From Clostridium sp. CAG:609 (GTDB lineage: Bacteria > Bacillota_I > Bacilli_A > RF39 > UBA660), in the NCBI GenBank assembly GCA_000438075.1, contig FR903536.1, positions 1 to 27,679 of the forward strand: a stretch of 27,679 nt of DNA, written 5' to 3'. Shown here piece by piece: positions 1-7,423 of the stretch. Numbering within the stretch: the first letter of the stretch is position 1; every line of letters begins with the position of its first letter. The notes below the pieces were generated by a model. It had not been told where the DNA came from. It saw only the letters and a list, made by a program, of their open reading frames with translations, and ran no database searches. The translations under genes and the position numbers were made by a program.

Positions 1-193
1 TTGTTATATCAACTGAAGTTAAACTTCGCTTTTCTTTTAAAACTCTGGTGTATTCTTTATAGTATTTTTGATATTCTTCATTATGTTTGTTATAAAATGA
101 AGATGGGGGCATCTTAATAAAATCTTGTAAATTAACTAAATTAACATTATTAGATTTTGAAGAATTTTTAAATAACCAATTAAATAGTTTCAT
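1..193 (-). CDS. N-terminal part of a paralog of the following 662-residue protein (cut by window edge)
   Basis: The ATG at 193-191 opens a reading frame that runs off the window at position 1 (about 64 residues). Its start, MKLFNWLFKN, mirrors MKLFNILFKN of the neighbouring 662-residue protein, and shared positions continue for the whole visible stretch (VNLV, QD, MP, FY, H, KYY, then a T-S motif), so this is a tandem paralog. The upstream gene's TAA and this ATG overlap by one base (TAATG at 195-191), which indicates translational coupling and one transcript. I know of no function. The rest of the protein is not visible, so its length and C-terminus are unknown. Confidence 0.85.
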   Translation of the reverse strand, partial: MKLFNWLFKNSSKSNNVNLVNLQDFIKMPPSSFYNKHNEEYQKYYKEYTRVLKEKRSLTSVDIT

Positions 194-2181
194 TATTTAT
201 CTCGCTTTAACACAGGTACATTTAATTCATTCATAAGGTTATTATAATAATCTTCGATATCAGGTGAATAATGCAAATCAAACTTAAATGAACGAACATT
301 GCCATTAGAATCTATAAATTTTAATGTAGATGGATATTTTTTACCTATTAATCTAGACTGAGAAAGGTCACGTAAAAATTTAAAAAAATTATAGCTATGA
401 ATTAATTTTGAATTTTCATAATCAGTAAATATATAATTTCTAGCATTTAAATGATAACCTCCAAGTATTAGTTCAACTGAAGATGGAATATAAAGATTTA
501 AAACTTGATTAGTATCAAAGGCAATTGTTTTTAAACCTTGATTTAAATGTAAGTAATCAACCACAAGAGGATAATAACCAAAACTAGCAGTCTCTAAAGT
601 ATCTGGAAAATATATCTCTTTTGCATATTCTATTGAATAAGCATTATGAACATATCTATCTTTATCAATCATATCATCATAATTATTCATATATTCACAA
701 AATTGCAAGAATGCATGATTTTCATCATTTCTTAATTCTTTCATTCCATCATAAAATTTATAAATTTTAGATTTATTATCTTTTAGGTAGGTTTCATAAA
801 AATATAAATATTTGCTGTATTTATTTCTTTCCAATATTTGATTTACTTGTCTTTGATATGATTGTAAAGAAAATGAACCTTTTTCATTTTTAAAATAATC
901 TGTATAATATTTCTCTTTAATTGTAGTAACATTGTGCATCAAACGAAGAAAACTTGAAAGTGATATTTTATGATTATCAAAACTATAATTAGGCATAATG
1001 AAAGTATCTTCCTTGATATAAGTGTTATCAAATAAATATTTTAGTTTATCAACATTTGTTATATTAAATAAAAAACTTAATGTAAATTTATCATATAATA
1101 AACCTTGCATATCATCAGTTGCAAGTTTTTTTAAAAGAACAAGTATATCCTTTTTATTTGTGGTGTAAACTTCTAAAAGAGAGCCATCTTTATCCTTGAT
1201 TGTATTATTGAAATCAAATCTTAATCTGTTAGCAAAATATTCAAGTTCATCATCAGTATCACTAATGAATTTTTTATCAACAATTATTTGTTCTTGATAA
1301 TATTTTTTTATTAGACTATATTTTAAGGAATAAAGTTTACTTATTAAATTATTACCAATTTCATTATTATATAAATCTTTGATTGCATAAGCTTTTGTAA
1401 TAAATTCATTTATTTGGTCTAGGGATATTTCATTTTTATTAATCTTTTTTGATATATCTTTTAAAGTATTTTCTTTTAAAATTTGTTCAGTAATTAATAT
1501 TTCTTGATGAAGCACACTGCTTATTGAATCACTAAAATTTCTTTCTTTAGTATTTTGTATATTGAATACATCAAGATATTTTTTTAAAATAAAATTTTTA
1601 TCACGAAGATAATATTCATCACTTTTTATTTCATACAAACTAATCATGTCATAATAGTTTATTATTTCTAAATCTATGGCATGAATCGTACTTGATAAGG
1701 CAACAATTTTACCTGTAATATTATTAATTTCATTGTTAATAGCACACTTTTTATTATATGATAAAAACACTTTTCTACTTAATATATTTTCTAAAACTTT
1801 CCATCTGATGAATAAAGCATCTTTGTAACTTGTCATTTCATTTTTATAATAAACAAATTTTGACACTATTAAAGTAAGACCTTCTTTGGTACGATCTTCG
1901 CTTTGGTTAACAGGATTTATTATGTAATCAAGTTTTAACGAAAGATTCGTTATGATATCACTATAAAAAGTTATAACTTTATCATCAATGTTTAGATTTA
2001 TACTGGTGATGCTTTTTGATTTAGTTAATATACTCATGTAAAGATTATAATATTTTTTATAGTCATCTGAATGATTTTGATAAAATTTTTTATCAGGCAT
2101 AGAAATAATATCTTGGATACTTACAAGATTGACACTAGGTGTTACATTTTTATTTTTAAACAAAATGTTAAATAACTTCAT
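193..2181 (-). CDS. Large protein of unknown function, tandem duplicate, leucine-rich-repeat-like tail
   Basis: I do not recognise this 662-residue protein. It has no signal peptide or membrane segment and is probably cytoplasmic. It is rich in Lys, Asn, Tyr and Ile and mostly helical-looking to about residue 500. From about 550 to 610 a few short units (GLKTIAFDTN, LNLYIPSSVE) recall degenerate BspA-type leucine-rich repeats, but there are too few for a firm call. The start is supported by a G-rich ribosome site (AGGGGGAT) 6 bases upstream and an extended -10 (TGTTAAAAT, TAAAAT at 2209-2214) placed just after the preceding gene's terminator, so it should have its own promoter. It is followed without a gap by a paralog, overlapping TAATG. 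The duplication suggests a lineage-specific family. Function unknown. Confidence 0.75.
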   Translation of the reverse strand: MKLFNILFKNKNVTPSVNLVSIQDIISMPDKKFYQNHSDDYKKYYNLYMSILTKSKSITSINLNIDDKVITFYSDIITNLSLKLDYIINPVNQSEDRTKEGLTLIVSKFVYYKNEMTSYKDALFIRWKVLENILSRKVFLSYNKKCAINNEINNITGKIVALSSTIHAIDLEIINYYDMISLYEIKSDEYYLRDKNFILKKYLDVFNIQNTKERNFSDSISSVLHQEILITEQILKENTLKDISKKINKNEISLDQINEFITKAYAIKDLYNNEIGNNLISKLYSLKYSLIKKYYQEQIIVDKKFISDTDDELEYFANRLRFDFNNTIKDKDGSLLEVYTTNKKDILVLLKKLATDDMQGLLYDKFTLSFLFNITNVDKLKYLFDNTYIKEDTFIMPNYSFDNHKISLSSFLRLMHNVTTIKEKYYTDYFKNEKGSFSLQSYQRQVNQILERNKYSKYLYFYETYLKDNKSKIYKFYDGMKELRNDENHAFLQFCEYMNNYDDMIDKDRYVHNAYSIEYAKEIYFPDTLETASFGYYPLVVDYLHLNQGLKTIAFDTNQVLNLYIPSSVELILGGYHLNARNYIFTDYENSKLIHSYNFFKFLRDLSQSRLIGKKYPSTLKFIDSNGNVRSFKFDLHYSPDIEDYYNNLMNELNVPVLKRDK

Positions 2182-2220
2182 AAACTATCCCCCTGCTTTG
2201 TAAAAACTATTTTAACACAA

Positions 2221-2261
2221 AACAAAAAGAAAGTAAACAAATGTTACAATTATTTACTTTC
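2221..2261 (-). terminator. Intrinsic terminator of the lipoprotein gene
   Basis: On the minus strand GAAAGTAAA (2261-2253) pairs with TTTACTTTC (2237-2229) and is followed by TTTTTGTT. The 5' arm contains the stop codon of the lipoprotein gene, so the operon 3658-2250 ends here. Confidence 0.85.
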
Positions 2262-2804
2262 ATAATTATAAATTCCATGGATTTTTTCTAAATCTGATTG
2301 AGATACATCACTTACCTTATAGTTATCATTGTCATCTTTCGTTACATTAAAAGTAATATCATACTCAACCGTATCAGTTGTGTTCTTCATTTTATCTAAT
2401 TTATAATCCATAAACAAAGAATTGCTAAATGTACCATTTTCTTTAAACTCATCCTGGTTGTTATTAAGATAGGTATTTGCATCTTTACCGACTTTGTAAT
2501 AATCATACACAGTTATTTTTACCTCTATTGTTGCATTATCGCCATCATACGATTCATTTATAACTTCATACTTCATATCTTGATATTGTCGTTTCAAAAC
2601 ATCGCGATACTTTTCTTTTTGAGCATCAGTTAAATCTTCTTTATCAACAACTCTATTTATGTCACTAATAACATTTGAACTTAGATTTTTATATTGATTT
2701 AGATAATCTTCAACCGCACCTTTTGCGCCCTTTTTGCTACATGAACAACCAGTTATGAGTATACAAGATAATATAACTATTAAACCACCAAATAATTTTT
2801 TCAT
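2250..2804 (-). CDS. Small secreted lipoprotein of unknown function
   Basis: This 184-residue protein has a type II signal peptide: MKKL, a hydrophobic core, then the lipobox ITGC with Cys20 as the lipidated residue. It is therefore expected to be anchored on the outer face of the membrane. The mature part is Asp/Lys/Asn-rich. It begins with a helical stretch (AVEDYLNQY), followed by an alternating pattern typical of a small beta-sheet domain (YDGDNATIEVKITVYDYYKV, then DTVEYDITFNV), resembling the NTF2-like or DUF-type folds of many Firmicutes lipoproteins. That fold assignment is a guess from pattern. GAAAGG precedes the start. It is the last gene after the 61- and 208-residue genes, 45 bases downstream of the latter with no terminator in between. 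Confidence 0.8.
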   Translation of the reverse strand: MKKLFGGLIVILSCILITGCSCSKKGAKGAVEDYLNQYKNLSSNVISDINRVVDKEDLTDAQKEKYRDVLKRQYQDMKYEVINESYDGDNATIEVKITVYDYYKVGKDANTYLNNNQDEFKENGTFSNSLFMDYKLDKMKNTTDTVEYDITFNVTKDDNDNYKVSDVSQSDLEKIHGIYNYESK

Positions 2805-2849
2805 AAAATCAAAACCTTTCTACTTATAGTATCAGCAAAATTTTGAGTT

Positions 2850-3476
2850 TTATACATTATTATAGCTTAGTTTAATTAAATCATATAACCTATATAAAGT
2901 TTCGCTGCTTTCATTATCAACAGACTCAAGCATTTCTAGGGATATATCATTACTTTTGGATTCGTGATTAAACCATTCCATATAAAGATATTTTAGTTTC
3001 AAATTATCATTTTTCCGTTTTAAACTATTTATTTCCGTTTTAATTATAAGACGAAGTTTTTTCTCACATCGCAAGGAATCATTATATTTAAGTGATTTAA
3101 GGATTTCATAATTTATCTTTTTAGTGTTTAAAGTATAGATTATTTCTCCGATGTTGACTTCATCAAGTGGAAGTAATGAACTCCTTAGAATACTTTTGCC
3201 AGATTCATCAAATTCTATTGCAGTTGAACCGTTTTTATCTGCGAAAATTACCGTGTACAAGGAATCACTCAAATTTGATTTTGACTTTTCTTTGATAGAT
3301 TCAAGAAAATCTTGACTCACTTTGATATCATGAGATAAAATTTCCTTATACTGTTTTGAACTAACCAAAACAAGGGGTATTTTTTTGAAATATTCCAAGG
3401 AGTCTGATTCTTCCCATTCATAAAAGTTAATTAATTCATCCGAAAAATTTAATACTACATCATAATAGTAATTCAT
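2850..3476 (-). CDS. Protein of unknown function (208 residues)
   Basis: I do not recognise a named family with confidence. The protein has no signal peptide or membrane segment. The N-terminal half has alternating hydrophobic strands (YYYDVVLNF, KIPLVLVSS, SLYTVIFAD) and a short acidic FYEWEESD motif. The C-terminal half is helical and Lys/Asn-rich. The layout, with an FYEW near the N-terminus followed by KIPLV, resembles conserved hypothetical proteins common in Bacilli and Mollicutes relatives. Its ATG overlaps the stop of the preceding 61-codon gene as ATGA (3476-3473), so the pair is translationally coupled. The lipoprotein gene follows. The gene is clearly real from its length and coupling; its role is unknown. 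Confidence 0.7.
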   Translation of the reverse strand: MNYYYDVVLNFSDELINFYEWEESDSLEYFKKIPLVLVSSKQYKEILSHDIKVSQDFLESIKEKSKSNLSDSLYTVIFADKNGSTAIEFDESGKSILRSSLLPLDEVNIGEIIYTLNTKKINYEILKSLKYNDSLRCEKKLRLIIKTEINSLKRKNDNLKLKYLYMEWFNHESKSNDISLEMLESVDNESSETLYRLYDLIKLSYNNV

Positions 3477-3658
3477 AATCTTTTTTCACCCTTTCTTATT
3501 AAAAACAAACCGATGATTATAAAAAGAATAATTCCTTTTCTAATTATAAAGTAAGCAAATTTTAAAAATGTATACCCATAAACAAATAAATTGAGATAAA
3601 TAATGATTAAAAATAAACCAATACTTATTAAAATACAACCTAATAAATTTTTTATCAT
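3473..3658 (-). CDS. Small two-helix membrane protein
   Basis: These 61 residues hold two hydrophobic segments: LLGCILISIGLFLIIIYLNL (about 5-24) and a second around 41-53 (IILFIIIGLFL), joined by a short basic/aromatic loop, with a basic tail (RKGEKRL). It is an integral membrane protein of unknown function. The stop overlaps the next gene's start (ATGA), which supports it as a real first cistron. No ribosome site precedes the ATG; a TATAAT at 3669-3664 ends only five bases before it, so the mRNA may be leaderless (see findings). The alternative is that the true start of the operon is the 208-residue gene. Confidence 0.55.
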   Translation of the reverse strand: MIKNLLGCILISIGLFLIIIYLNLFVYGYTFLKFAYFIIRKGIILFIIIGLFLIRKGEKRL

Positions 3659-3663
3659 GTAAT

Positions 3664-3669
3664 ATTATA
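3664..3669 (-). promoter_or_regulatory. -10 box of the 61/208/184-codon operon
   Basis: TATAAT on the minus strand, five bases before the ATG at 3658. No convincing -35 is seen at 16-18 bases upstream. The divergent promoter of the cyclophilin gene lies immediately on the other side. Confidence 0.4.
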
Positions 3670-3678
3670 TGATAAATC

Positions 3679-3707
3679 TTGTTTAATTATTAGAAATTTG
3701 GTACAAT
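3679..3707 (+). promoter_or_regulatory. Promoter of the cyclophilin-uppP unit
   Basis: TTGTTT (3679-3684), a 17-base spacer, then an extended -10 TGG-TACAAT (3702-3707). Transcription should begin near 3714. This rules out the ATG at 3706 as a start codon and favours the TTG at 3724. The murE promoter shares the same AAATTTGGTAYAAT core. Confidence 0.7.
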
Positions 3708-3723
3708 GTTTATGGTGATAAAA

Positions 3724-4335
3724 TTGAAAAAGGTAATATTTTTAATAATAAGTTTAATACTCTTGACTGGGTGTGGAAAAAGGACTGAAAATCCAATTGT
3801 AACGATGGAGATATCGGATTACGGAACAATTAAAATTGAACTATATCCAAAGTATGCTCCGAATACTGTTGCTAACTTTGTGAACCTAGTGGAAAGTGGA
3901 TTTTACAATGATAACACATTCCATAGATTGGTACCAGGATTTGTTCTTCAAGGTGGAGATCCAGATGGAGATGGTACTGGAGGACCTGGATACACAATCA
4001 AAGGTGAATTTTCTGAAAATGGTTATGTTAAAAATACACTAAAACACGACAAAGGTGTTGTTTCCATGGCTAGAACGAATATGCCAAATTCTGCTGGTTC
4101 GCAATTCTTTATTGTACTTGATGATACAAAAACTATACATGCTTCTCTAGATAATAAATATGCTGCTTTTGGAAAAGTAATAGAAGGAATGGAGATTATC
4201 GAAAATATTGAGAAGAATGCAGCAGTTAAGGATAACCAAAGTGGAAAACTTAAGAAAAACATTACAATAAAAAATGCGACTGTTGATACATTTGGTAAAG
4301 AATATTCTGTTAAAAAGATTCAAGAAAATAATTAA
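3724..4335 (+). CDS. ppiA: Cyclophilin-type peptidyl-prolyl isomerase, lipoprotein
   Basis: Catalyses cis-trans isomerisation of prolyl bonds, here outside the membrane, since the protein starts with a lipoprotein signal (MKKVIFLIISLILLTGC, Cys at residue 17 from the TTG start). The cyclophilin fold follows: VTMEISDYGTIKIELYP, APNTVANFVNLVESGFY, the active-site strand TFHRLVPGFVLQGGDP with the catalytic Arg, GGPGYTIKGEF, SMARTNMPNSAGSQFFI and the closing AAFGKVIEGM. Length (203 residues) fits secreted foldases of Gram-positives. I chose TTG at 3724 because GGTGAT sits 4 bases before it and the -10 covers the upstream ATG at 3706. That ATG would give six extra residues before the signal peptide. 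uppP follows after 35 bases on the same strand, likely cotranscribed. Confidence 0.9.
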   Translation: MKKVIFLIISLILLTGCGKRTENPIVTMEISDYGTIKIELYPKYAPNTVANFVNLVESGFYNDNTFHRLVPGFVLQGGDPDGDGTGGPGYTIKGEFSENGYVKNTLKHDKGVVSMARTNMPNSAGSQFFIVLDDTKTIHASLDNKYAAFGKVIEGMEIIENIEKNAAVKDNQSGKLKKNITIKNATVDTFGKEYSVKKIQENN

Positions 4336-4370
4336 ACAATCATATATATAAGAAAGGAGATAAGATTTAA

Positions 4371-5180
4371 ATGAATACTATTATATACATAATTTTAGGA
4401 ATAATTCAAGGTTTAACAGAACCATTACCAATATCCAGCTCTGGACATATTTTCTTGTTCAAAAACTTGTTTAACACTGAAATGTTTAACAGTTTGAACT
4501 TTGAAATAATTTCTAACTTTGGTTCATTCATAGCTATATTCATAATTTTTTGGAAGGATATTAAAGAATTAGTTTCTTCGTTCTTCATCTATATATTTAA
4601 CAAAGATAAAAGAAATGAAACTAAGAATAAATTTAAATATTGTTGGTTAGTTGTTATAAGTACTATACCAGTTGGAATAGTTGGTTTTATATTTAAAGAA
4701 AAACTAGAAAATCTTTATAACCTAAAAGGATTAGCAATTGCATTTCTTATAACAGCACTAGCTTTATTCATTGTAAGAAACATCAAAGGAACTAAAGGTG
4801 ATTATGATATTACAATAAAAGATGCTATTGTAATAGGTTTATTTCAAATGATAACAATAATACCTGGCATAAGTAGAAGTGGCACAGTCTTAGTTGCATG
4901 CCTATTATGTAATTTAAAAAGAGAAACTGCTTTAAAATATACATTTATTCTCTACTTTCCAGTAAGTGTTGCAACAATGATCTTGGGTGTCAGTGATTTA
5001 ATTAACACACCTGAATTATCATCTTTATTAATTCCTTACTTCTTAGGAATGATTACTGCGGGAGCAGTAACATATATCTCATATAAATGGTTGAGTAATT
5101 TTGTAAAAAAAGGTAAATTACATTATTTCTCTATATATTGTCTACTCCTATCTATATTCATTTTCTTATATTTTAGATGA
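4371..5180 (+). CDS. uppP: Undecaprenyl-diphosphatase (UppP/BacA family)
   Basis: Removes a phosphate from undecaprenyl pyrophosphate at the membrane, recycling the lipid carrier for peptidoglycan and other wall polymers; overproduction of this family gives bacitracin resistance. Both family signatures are present: the Glu-Pro-Ile-Ser-Ser motif EPLPISSSGH at residues 17-26 and PGISRSGT in the second half (about 164-171), which carry the catalytic Glu, Ser, His and Arg residues. About eight hydrophobic helices span the protein, and 269 residues is the usual length. A strong AGAAAGGAGA ribosome site lies before the ATG. It follows the cyclophilin gene and ends in a hairpin terminator that overlaps the TGA stop. 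Confidence 0.95.
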   Translation: MNTIIYIILGIIQGLTEPLPISSSGHIFLFKNLFNTEMFNSLNFEIISNFGSFIAIFIIFWKDIKELVSSFFIYIFNKDKRNETKNKFKYCWLVVISTIPVGIVGFIFKEKLENLYNLKGLAIAFLITALALFIVRNIKGTKGDYDITIKDAIVIGLFQMITIIPGISRSGTVLVACLLCNLKRETALKYTFILYFPVSVATMILGVSDLINTPELSSLLIPYFLGMITAGAVTYISYKWLSNFVKKGKLHYFSIYCLLLSIFIFLYFR

Positions 5181-5207
5181 GACCATTATTCATGGTTCTC
5201 TTTTTTT
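5179..5207 (+). terminator. Intrinsic terminator after uppP
   Basis: GAGACCAT (5179-5186) pairs with ATGGTTCTC (5192-5200), with one bulged base, followed by seven T. The stem begins inside the uppP stop codon. Confidence 0.85.
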
Positions 5208-5322
5208 ATGAATATTGCACTGCCTCACGGCAGTACGCTTTCTGCTTCAAAGGAATATCTTCCTCCACAGACCAATTTCGGATCCAGCCGACCCTACTTA
5301 ATTAATATTTCTCCTTCCAATG
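5208..5322 (-). ncRNA. Candidate structured small RNA (RNA A), family not recognised
   Basis: The stretch between the uppP terminator and the serine hydrolase gene is strikingly GC-rich for this AT-rich window (close to half G+C by eye at 5215-5300) and has no credible ORF. On the minus strand it follows a good promoter (5356-5329) and folds into ordered helices: UCGG/CCGA (5291-5278), a long hairpin with GGAGGAA-GAUA-UUCCUUU (5266-5249) extended by CUGU/GCAG, and ACUGCC-GUGA-GGCAGU with a GNRA loop (5234-5219). Copies of the self-complementary AAUAUU at 5309-5304 and 5216-5211 could close the domain. I compared it from memory with tmRNA, RNase P, SRP RNA, 5S rRNA and common riboswitches and saw no match. 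No minus-strand terminator is visible, so the 3' end is uncertain. Confidence 0.55.
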
Positions 5323-5328
5323 ACGATT

Positions 5329-5356
5329 ATTATACATATATTTTTTATAGATACAA
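5329..5356 (-). promoter_or_regulatory. Promoter of RNA A
   Basis: On the minus strand TTGTAT (5356-5351), a 16-base spacer ending in ATG, then TATAAT (5334-5329). The same arrangement with the same spacer is found before RNA B at 13429-13456. Confidence 0.65.
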
Positions 5357-5360
5357 GCGT

Positions 5361-5393
5361 TTCGACACCATACGACAAAAGTTTTACAAAAAT
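5361..5393 (-). repeat. 33-nt shared upstream element, copy 1
   Basis: Matches 13392-13424 on the other strand at 32 of 33 positions, the last 26 without a mismatch. It contains direct repeats TGTCG-N5-TGTCG (minus strand 5377-5373 and 5367-5363), one helical turn apart, and ends 4 bases before the -35 box of RNA A. It looks like an activator or regulator site. Confidence 0.75.
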
Positions 5394-5395
5394 TC

Positions 5396-6325
5396 TTAAA
5401 TTTGACTACAAAATTCTCTTTTTAGCTCTAAATTTTTGGAATAAATATTATATATCTTCTTACTAATATCATTAACTATATAATTATAATCACCATTTCC
5501 ACTCGTAGTTAAAACGGCAATAACATAAGGATTATCACTATCATAAAAACCAACATCATGATAAGTACTTTCATACCAACCATATTTATGATTTATTAAA
5601 ACATTATCAAAATTTAGACTATTCATATTATTATTAATCATTGAATCTTTAATTGTTTTATAATCTTCGTTATCTGAATTAAGTAAATTATAAAGTCTTT
5701 CAATAGAAGTTCTTGCTAAAGTGGCAGTATAATTACTAACAAATGGATCAGATTCATTAATATTTAAATTGTACTCTTTAAAATAGTTTCTTAAATTATT
5801 AACACCAATATATTCAATAAGCATATAATGAGCAGTATTATCACTATATCTAAGCAAATAAGTTATTAATTCAAGCAAAGTAACTTTATCATAGTATTTA
5901 TGTTTTTTCATACCCACACTCCCCTTCATATCAATATCAGGTCTATAAACTAAAGATTCAGTTAAATCAATATTATTTTCTAAAATATATATAACATCAA
6001 ATACTTTCGAAGCACTCGCAGAATAATAAATCTTTTTTTCATTAAAATTAAGTTCATAATTATTATTTAAATCTTTAAAAGATACCGCAATACCATGATT
6101 TTTATATGTATTTTTTATTTCATCAAATAATTCATCAACAATATCACTCTTAAATGGTTCACTTAAACAATTACTAACTTGAAAAGTTGTTTCTCTATTT
6201 ACTAGTGAAGTATTATCACCAATACCCTCTATTACATTTTTAATGGTAAACTCATCCCTGTAATAATACCAAAATATAGCACCAATCACACATAACCCAA
6301 ATAAAATATTTCTCACAGCTTTCAT
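5396..6325 (-). CDS. Membrane-anchored class A beta-lactamase-like serine hydrolase, general-base Glu not seen
   Basis: An extracytoplasmic serine hydrolase of the penicillin-recognising fold. Residues 4-21 form an N-terminal membrane anchor. The SxxK motif is SASK with nucleophile Ser104, the second motif is Ser-Asp-Asn at 161-163, and the third is HKYGW with Lys247-Gly249 in the place of KTG. Spacing between the first two motifs (57 residues) matches class A beta-lactamases. The omega-loop signature ExxLN, which supplies the deacylating Glu166, is not found where expected (about residue 197, FVSNYTATLA). It is therefore more likely a wall-remodelling hydrolase or acyl-enzyme former than a resistance enzyme. 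AGAGGT precedes the start. It is divergent from the gene at 6416 and shares its -35 region. Confidence 0.8.
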   Translation of the reverse strand: MKAVRNILFGLCVIGAIFWYYYRDEFTIKNVIEGIGDNTSLVNRETTFQVSNCLSEPFKSDIVDELFDEIKNTYKNHGIAVSFKDLNNNYELNFNEKKIYYSASASKVFDVIYILENNIDLTESLVYRPDIDMKGSVGMKKHKYYDKVTLLELITYLLRYSDNTAHYMLIEYIGVNNLRNYFKEYNLNINESDPFVSNYTATLARTSIERLYNLLNSDNEDYKTIKDSMINNNMNSLNFDNVLINHKYGWYESTYHDVGFYDSDNPYVIAVLTTSGNGDYNYIVNDISKKIYNIYSKNLELKREFCSQI

Positions 6326-6365
6326 AATTTAACCTCTACCATTATTATATAGCAATTCATTTTAT

Positions 6366-6394
6366 TTGAAAAGTACTAAAATCTATGTTATCAT
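6366..6394 (+). promoter_or_regulatory. Promoter of the 6416-8339 pair, overlapping a divergent one
   Basis: TTGAAA (6366-6371), 17 bases, extended -10 TGT-TATCAT (6389-6394). On the minus strand TTTTCA (6372-6367) and TATAAT (6349-6344) with a 17-base spacer form the likely promoter of the serine hydrolase, so the two -35 boxes overlap. Confidence 0.6.
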
Positions 6395-6415
6395 TATACA
6401 TATAAGGTGATGAAG

Positions 6416-7423
6416 TTGAAAACCAAAAATAATTTACTCGTAGCTATTGCTATAATTGCAACATTATTAATATCAATTAATATATTTAATATATATAATA
6501 ATTATAAAAATACAACATATTTAGCAGATTATATCAAAGAAAAAAATAATAATAACAACATATTCCAAGGAAATGTAACAAGCAATTATGTATTATTTAA
6601 TAATCTAACATGGAGAATTATCAAAATAAATAACGATTCTACAATTACAATGATACTTGATGATTATATAAATGTTTTACCTCAAAATGATACAAAGAAA
6701 ACTTTTGAAACGTTATATAACAACCTTGATAAAAAAGTTTTAGTTAAAAATAAAATATGTCTAAATAACATCGAAGACGATAACAATATCCAATGTAATG
6801 TATTTAAAAATGAAGAATATATCAACTTACTTTCAGCATATGATTATTTTAATTCATTTAAAAATGAAGAATCATTTATTACAAAAAAAGATGAAAAAAT
6901 ATGGCTTAATAATGAAAATACAATTGCCATAAATAATAAAATAAGTAATGTAGATAACACAAACCCTTATGAAATAAGACCAGTTATAACAATAAATAAT
7001 AATATTTTATATACCGAAGGTGATGGAACAATTACTAATCCATATAAAATCGGTGTATCTACCCTATCACTAGGTAGTAAAGTATCAAAAAATAATGACA
7101 AATACATTGTAATTGATGCAACAAATAACTATAAGCTACTAAGTGAAAAAGTAATAAAAAACATAACTTATGATGAAGTTAATGATTATCTAAATAATTT
7201 AATAAATTACAAAAATATAATTGAAAAAATATATATTCCATCATTAAATGATATAAAACTAGATAATACCTACACAGATTATTACTTGCAAGATAAAATA
7301 AATAATTTTAACATAGCTTATGGAAAAGAAATAACATACATTGATAAAAGTAAAAAGCATAACACTAGATACATCATCGAAGTATCTAAAAAGAATATAA
7401 CGGAGTTCAAATATGAAAACTAA
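6416..7423 (+). CDS. Membrane-anchored extracytoplasmic protein of unknown function
   Basis: A 335-residue protein with a short basic start and one N-terminal membrane segment (LLVAIAIIATLLISINIFNI). The rest is predicted outside. Residues about 60-80 contain NLTWRIIKINNDSTITMIL, the 'W-R-I-(I/V)-x-I-N-x-D' strand pattern found in many secreted proteins of Bacilli and Mollicutes relatives. A weaker second copy (VSKNNDKYIVIDATNNYKLL) occurs near residue 225. I would not assign a function. I chose TTG at 6416: AAGGTG ends 6 bases upstream, whereas the GTG at 6407 and ATG at 6410 lie inside that ribosome site. It overlaps the next gene by 11 bases, so the two are probably coupled and work together at the cell surface. 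Confidence 0.7.
   Translation: MKTKNNLLVAIAIIATLLISINIFNIYNNYKNTTYLADYIKEKNNNNNIFQGNVTSNYVLFNNLTWRIIKINNDSTITMILDDYINVLPQNDTKKTFETLYNNLDKKVLVKNKICLNNIEDDNNIQCNVFKNEEYINLLSAYDYFNSFKNEESFITKKDEKIWLNNENTIAINNKISNVDNTNPYEIRPVITINNNILYTEGDGTITNPYKIGVSTLSLGSKVSKNNDKYIVIDATNNYKLLSEKVIKNITYDEVNDYLNNLINYKNIIEKIYIPSLNDIKLDNTYTDYYLQDKINNFNIAYGKEITYIDKSKKHNTRYIIEVSKKNITEFKYEN

Noticed and set aside
4023..4262. 79-codon minus-strand frame
   Set aside because: Lies wholly inside the cyclophilin gene on the other strand, with no ribosome site and a low-complexity product; a shadow.
5278..5291. CGGCTGGATC in RNA A identical to part of the 16S rRNA 3' tail
   Set aside because: Only ten bases, the CACCTCC anti-ribosome-site part does not follow, and the rest of 16S is absent. 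Probably chance.
5208..5399. 63-codon plus-strand frame
   Set aside because: Covers the RNA A locus. The product has no family resemblance and the ATG directly follows the uppP terminator T run. Helices and promoter on the minus strand explain the sequence better.
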